The notes beneath the pieces are model-generated. The model was given only the letters and a program-made list of their open reading frames with translations. It searched no databases and had not been told where the DNA came from. Positions 21,795 through 22,330 of a stretch of 22,330 bases of DNA are shown here, piece after piece; position 1 is the first letter of the stretch; each line of letters begins with the position of its first letter. Made by a program: the position numbers and the translations under genes. The stretch is taken from NCBI GenBank assembly GCA_037176905.1, contig JBBBWG010004269.1:1312-23641 (forward strand). Direction: 5' to 3'. This stretch comes from Azolla pinnata. Lineage: Eukaryota > Streptophyta > Polypodiopsida > Salviniales > Salviniaceae.

Positions 21795-21868
21795 GTCGCG
21801 GGGACGGAAAGGGAGAGCGGGAGCGCAGGCCGCTGCAGCGTCTCGTCACATTTCTCTGTCAGGAAAAA

Positions 21869-21876
21869 AAACCCTA
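21869..21876 (+). promoter_or_regulatory. Telobox (AAACCCTA) in the ARPC4 leader/promoter
   Basis: AAACCCTA lies 75 bp upstream of the ARPC4 ATG on the transcript side, in pyrimidine-rich - strand sequence. Teloboxes near transcription starts are common in plant housekeeping genes. The same motif fills the LHY-like upstream region at the other end of this window. Confidence 0.5.
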
Positions 21877-21885
21877 GAAAACACA

Positions 21886-22030
21886 GAAGGAAGAAGAAGA
21901 AGAAGAAGGAAAGAAAGAAAGAAAGAAAGAAGAAGAAGAAGAAGAAGAAAGAAAGAAAGAAAAAAAGAAAGAAGAAGAAGAAGAAGAAGAAGAAGAAGGA
22001 AAGAAAGAAAGAAAGAAAGAAGAAGAAGGA
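21886..22030. repeat. GAA/GAAA polypurine microsatellite upstream of ARPC4
   Basis: About 145 bp of almost pure purine on the + strand alternates GAA blocks with GAAA blocks (for example 21906-21929 and 21949-21971). The two block types recur in the same order, so this is itself a compound repeat. In the ARPC4 transcript sense it is a TTC/TTTC pyrimidine tract lying 92-236 bp upstream of the ATG, in the leader or core promoter. Large open frames here are repeat artefacts. Confidence 0.92.
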
Positions 22031-22330
22031 GTTTGTTCTGGAAATGGAGAGGGGCATTTATGGAATTAAGGAAAATTAACTTCACTTGGTTTTGGAAGCT
22101 TCTAGAAGATAAAAGGGGAAGGAAGAAGAAGAAGAAGAAGAAGAAGAAGAAGGAGTTTGTTCTGGAACTGGAGAGGGGCATTTATGGAATTAAGGAAAAT
22201 TAACTTCACCTGGTTTTGGAAGCTTCCAGAAGATAAAAGAGAAAGTAAAGAAGAAGAAGAAGAAGGAGTTTGTTCTGGAAATGGAGAGGGGCATTTATGG
22301 AATTAAGGAAAATTAACTTCACTTGGTTTT
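22028..22330. repeat. 113-124-bp tandem repeat in the ARPC4 promoter, cut by window end
   Basis: GGAGTTTGTTCTGGAA starts at 22028, 22152 and 22265. Each unit continues through ATGGAGAGGGGCATTTATGG (second copy CTGGAGAGG), AATTAAGGAAAATTAACTTC, AC(T/C)TGGTTTTGGAAGCTTC and AGAAGATAAAAG, and ends in a GAA tract of variable length. Non-GAA parts are nearly identical, so the duplication is recent. The third copy runs off the window. Confidence 0.93.

Noticed and set aside
21678..22203. Lys/Arg/Glu-rich open frames at the window end
   Set aside because: They arise from GAA/GAAA repeats in the ARPC4 leader and promoter, on the strand opposite to the gene.

Overview
This window looks like nuclear DNA of a flowering plant. 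It holds three intron-rich eukaryotic genes whose exons splice in frame at GT-AG junctions. Two are characteristically plant: a LHY/CCA1-type clock MYB factor, and a SAICAR synthetase with a plastid-transit-like N-terminus. There are no operons or bacterial signals. I cannot place the species. The LHY-like protein is strongly diverged outside its conserved blocks, so I would not assume a grass or a core eudicot.

Layout. Positions 1-560 are a promoter or leader region built from repeated TAGGGTTT telobox motifs: a 29-bp minisatellite followed by diverged copies and CT-rich tracts. The LHY-like gene follows on the + strand, with seven coding exons between 819 and 6256 and a predicted protein of 799 aa. 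Its 3' flank and the next intergenic region (6257-9068) carry simple repeats, a hairpin-prone CATG/ACAC minisatellite (7396-7964) and a 177-bp tandem duplication (8185-8535). PUR7 (SAICAR synthetase) follows on the + strand, with twelve exons between 9069 and 13557 and 376 aa. A 1.9-kb convergent intergenic region (13558-15446) separates it from ARPC4, the p20 subunit of the actin-nucleating Arp2/3 complex. ARPC4 is on the - strand, with eight coding exons between 21794 and 15447 and 169 aa. Its second intron is 4.5 kb and contains a roughly 1-kb imperfect inverted repeat; its first intron contains a 95-bp tandem repeat. The ARPC4 leader and promoter (21795-22330) hold a telobox, long GAA/GAAA tracts and a 113-124-bp tandem repeat that runs off the window.

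The three genes are functionally unrelated (circadian transcription, plastid purine synthesis, actin nucleation) and each appears to have its own promoter. The most interesting signals are: the telobox array in front of the clock gene; a minimal AUG-stop uORF in its likely leader; a (CT)21 tract that creates an in-frame alternative 3' splice site just before the conserved LHY C-terminal block; a long Asp/Arg-Asp low-complexity insertion in the LHY tail; an ATG-only first coding exon in ARPC4; and the foldback element in its large intron. I saw no mobile element with recognisable coding capacity, no tRNA or rRNA and no CRISPR array.
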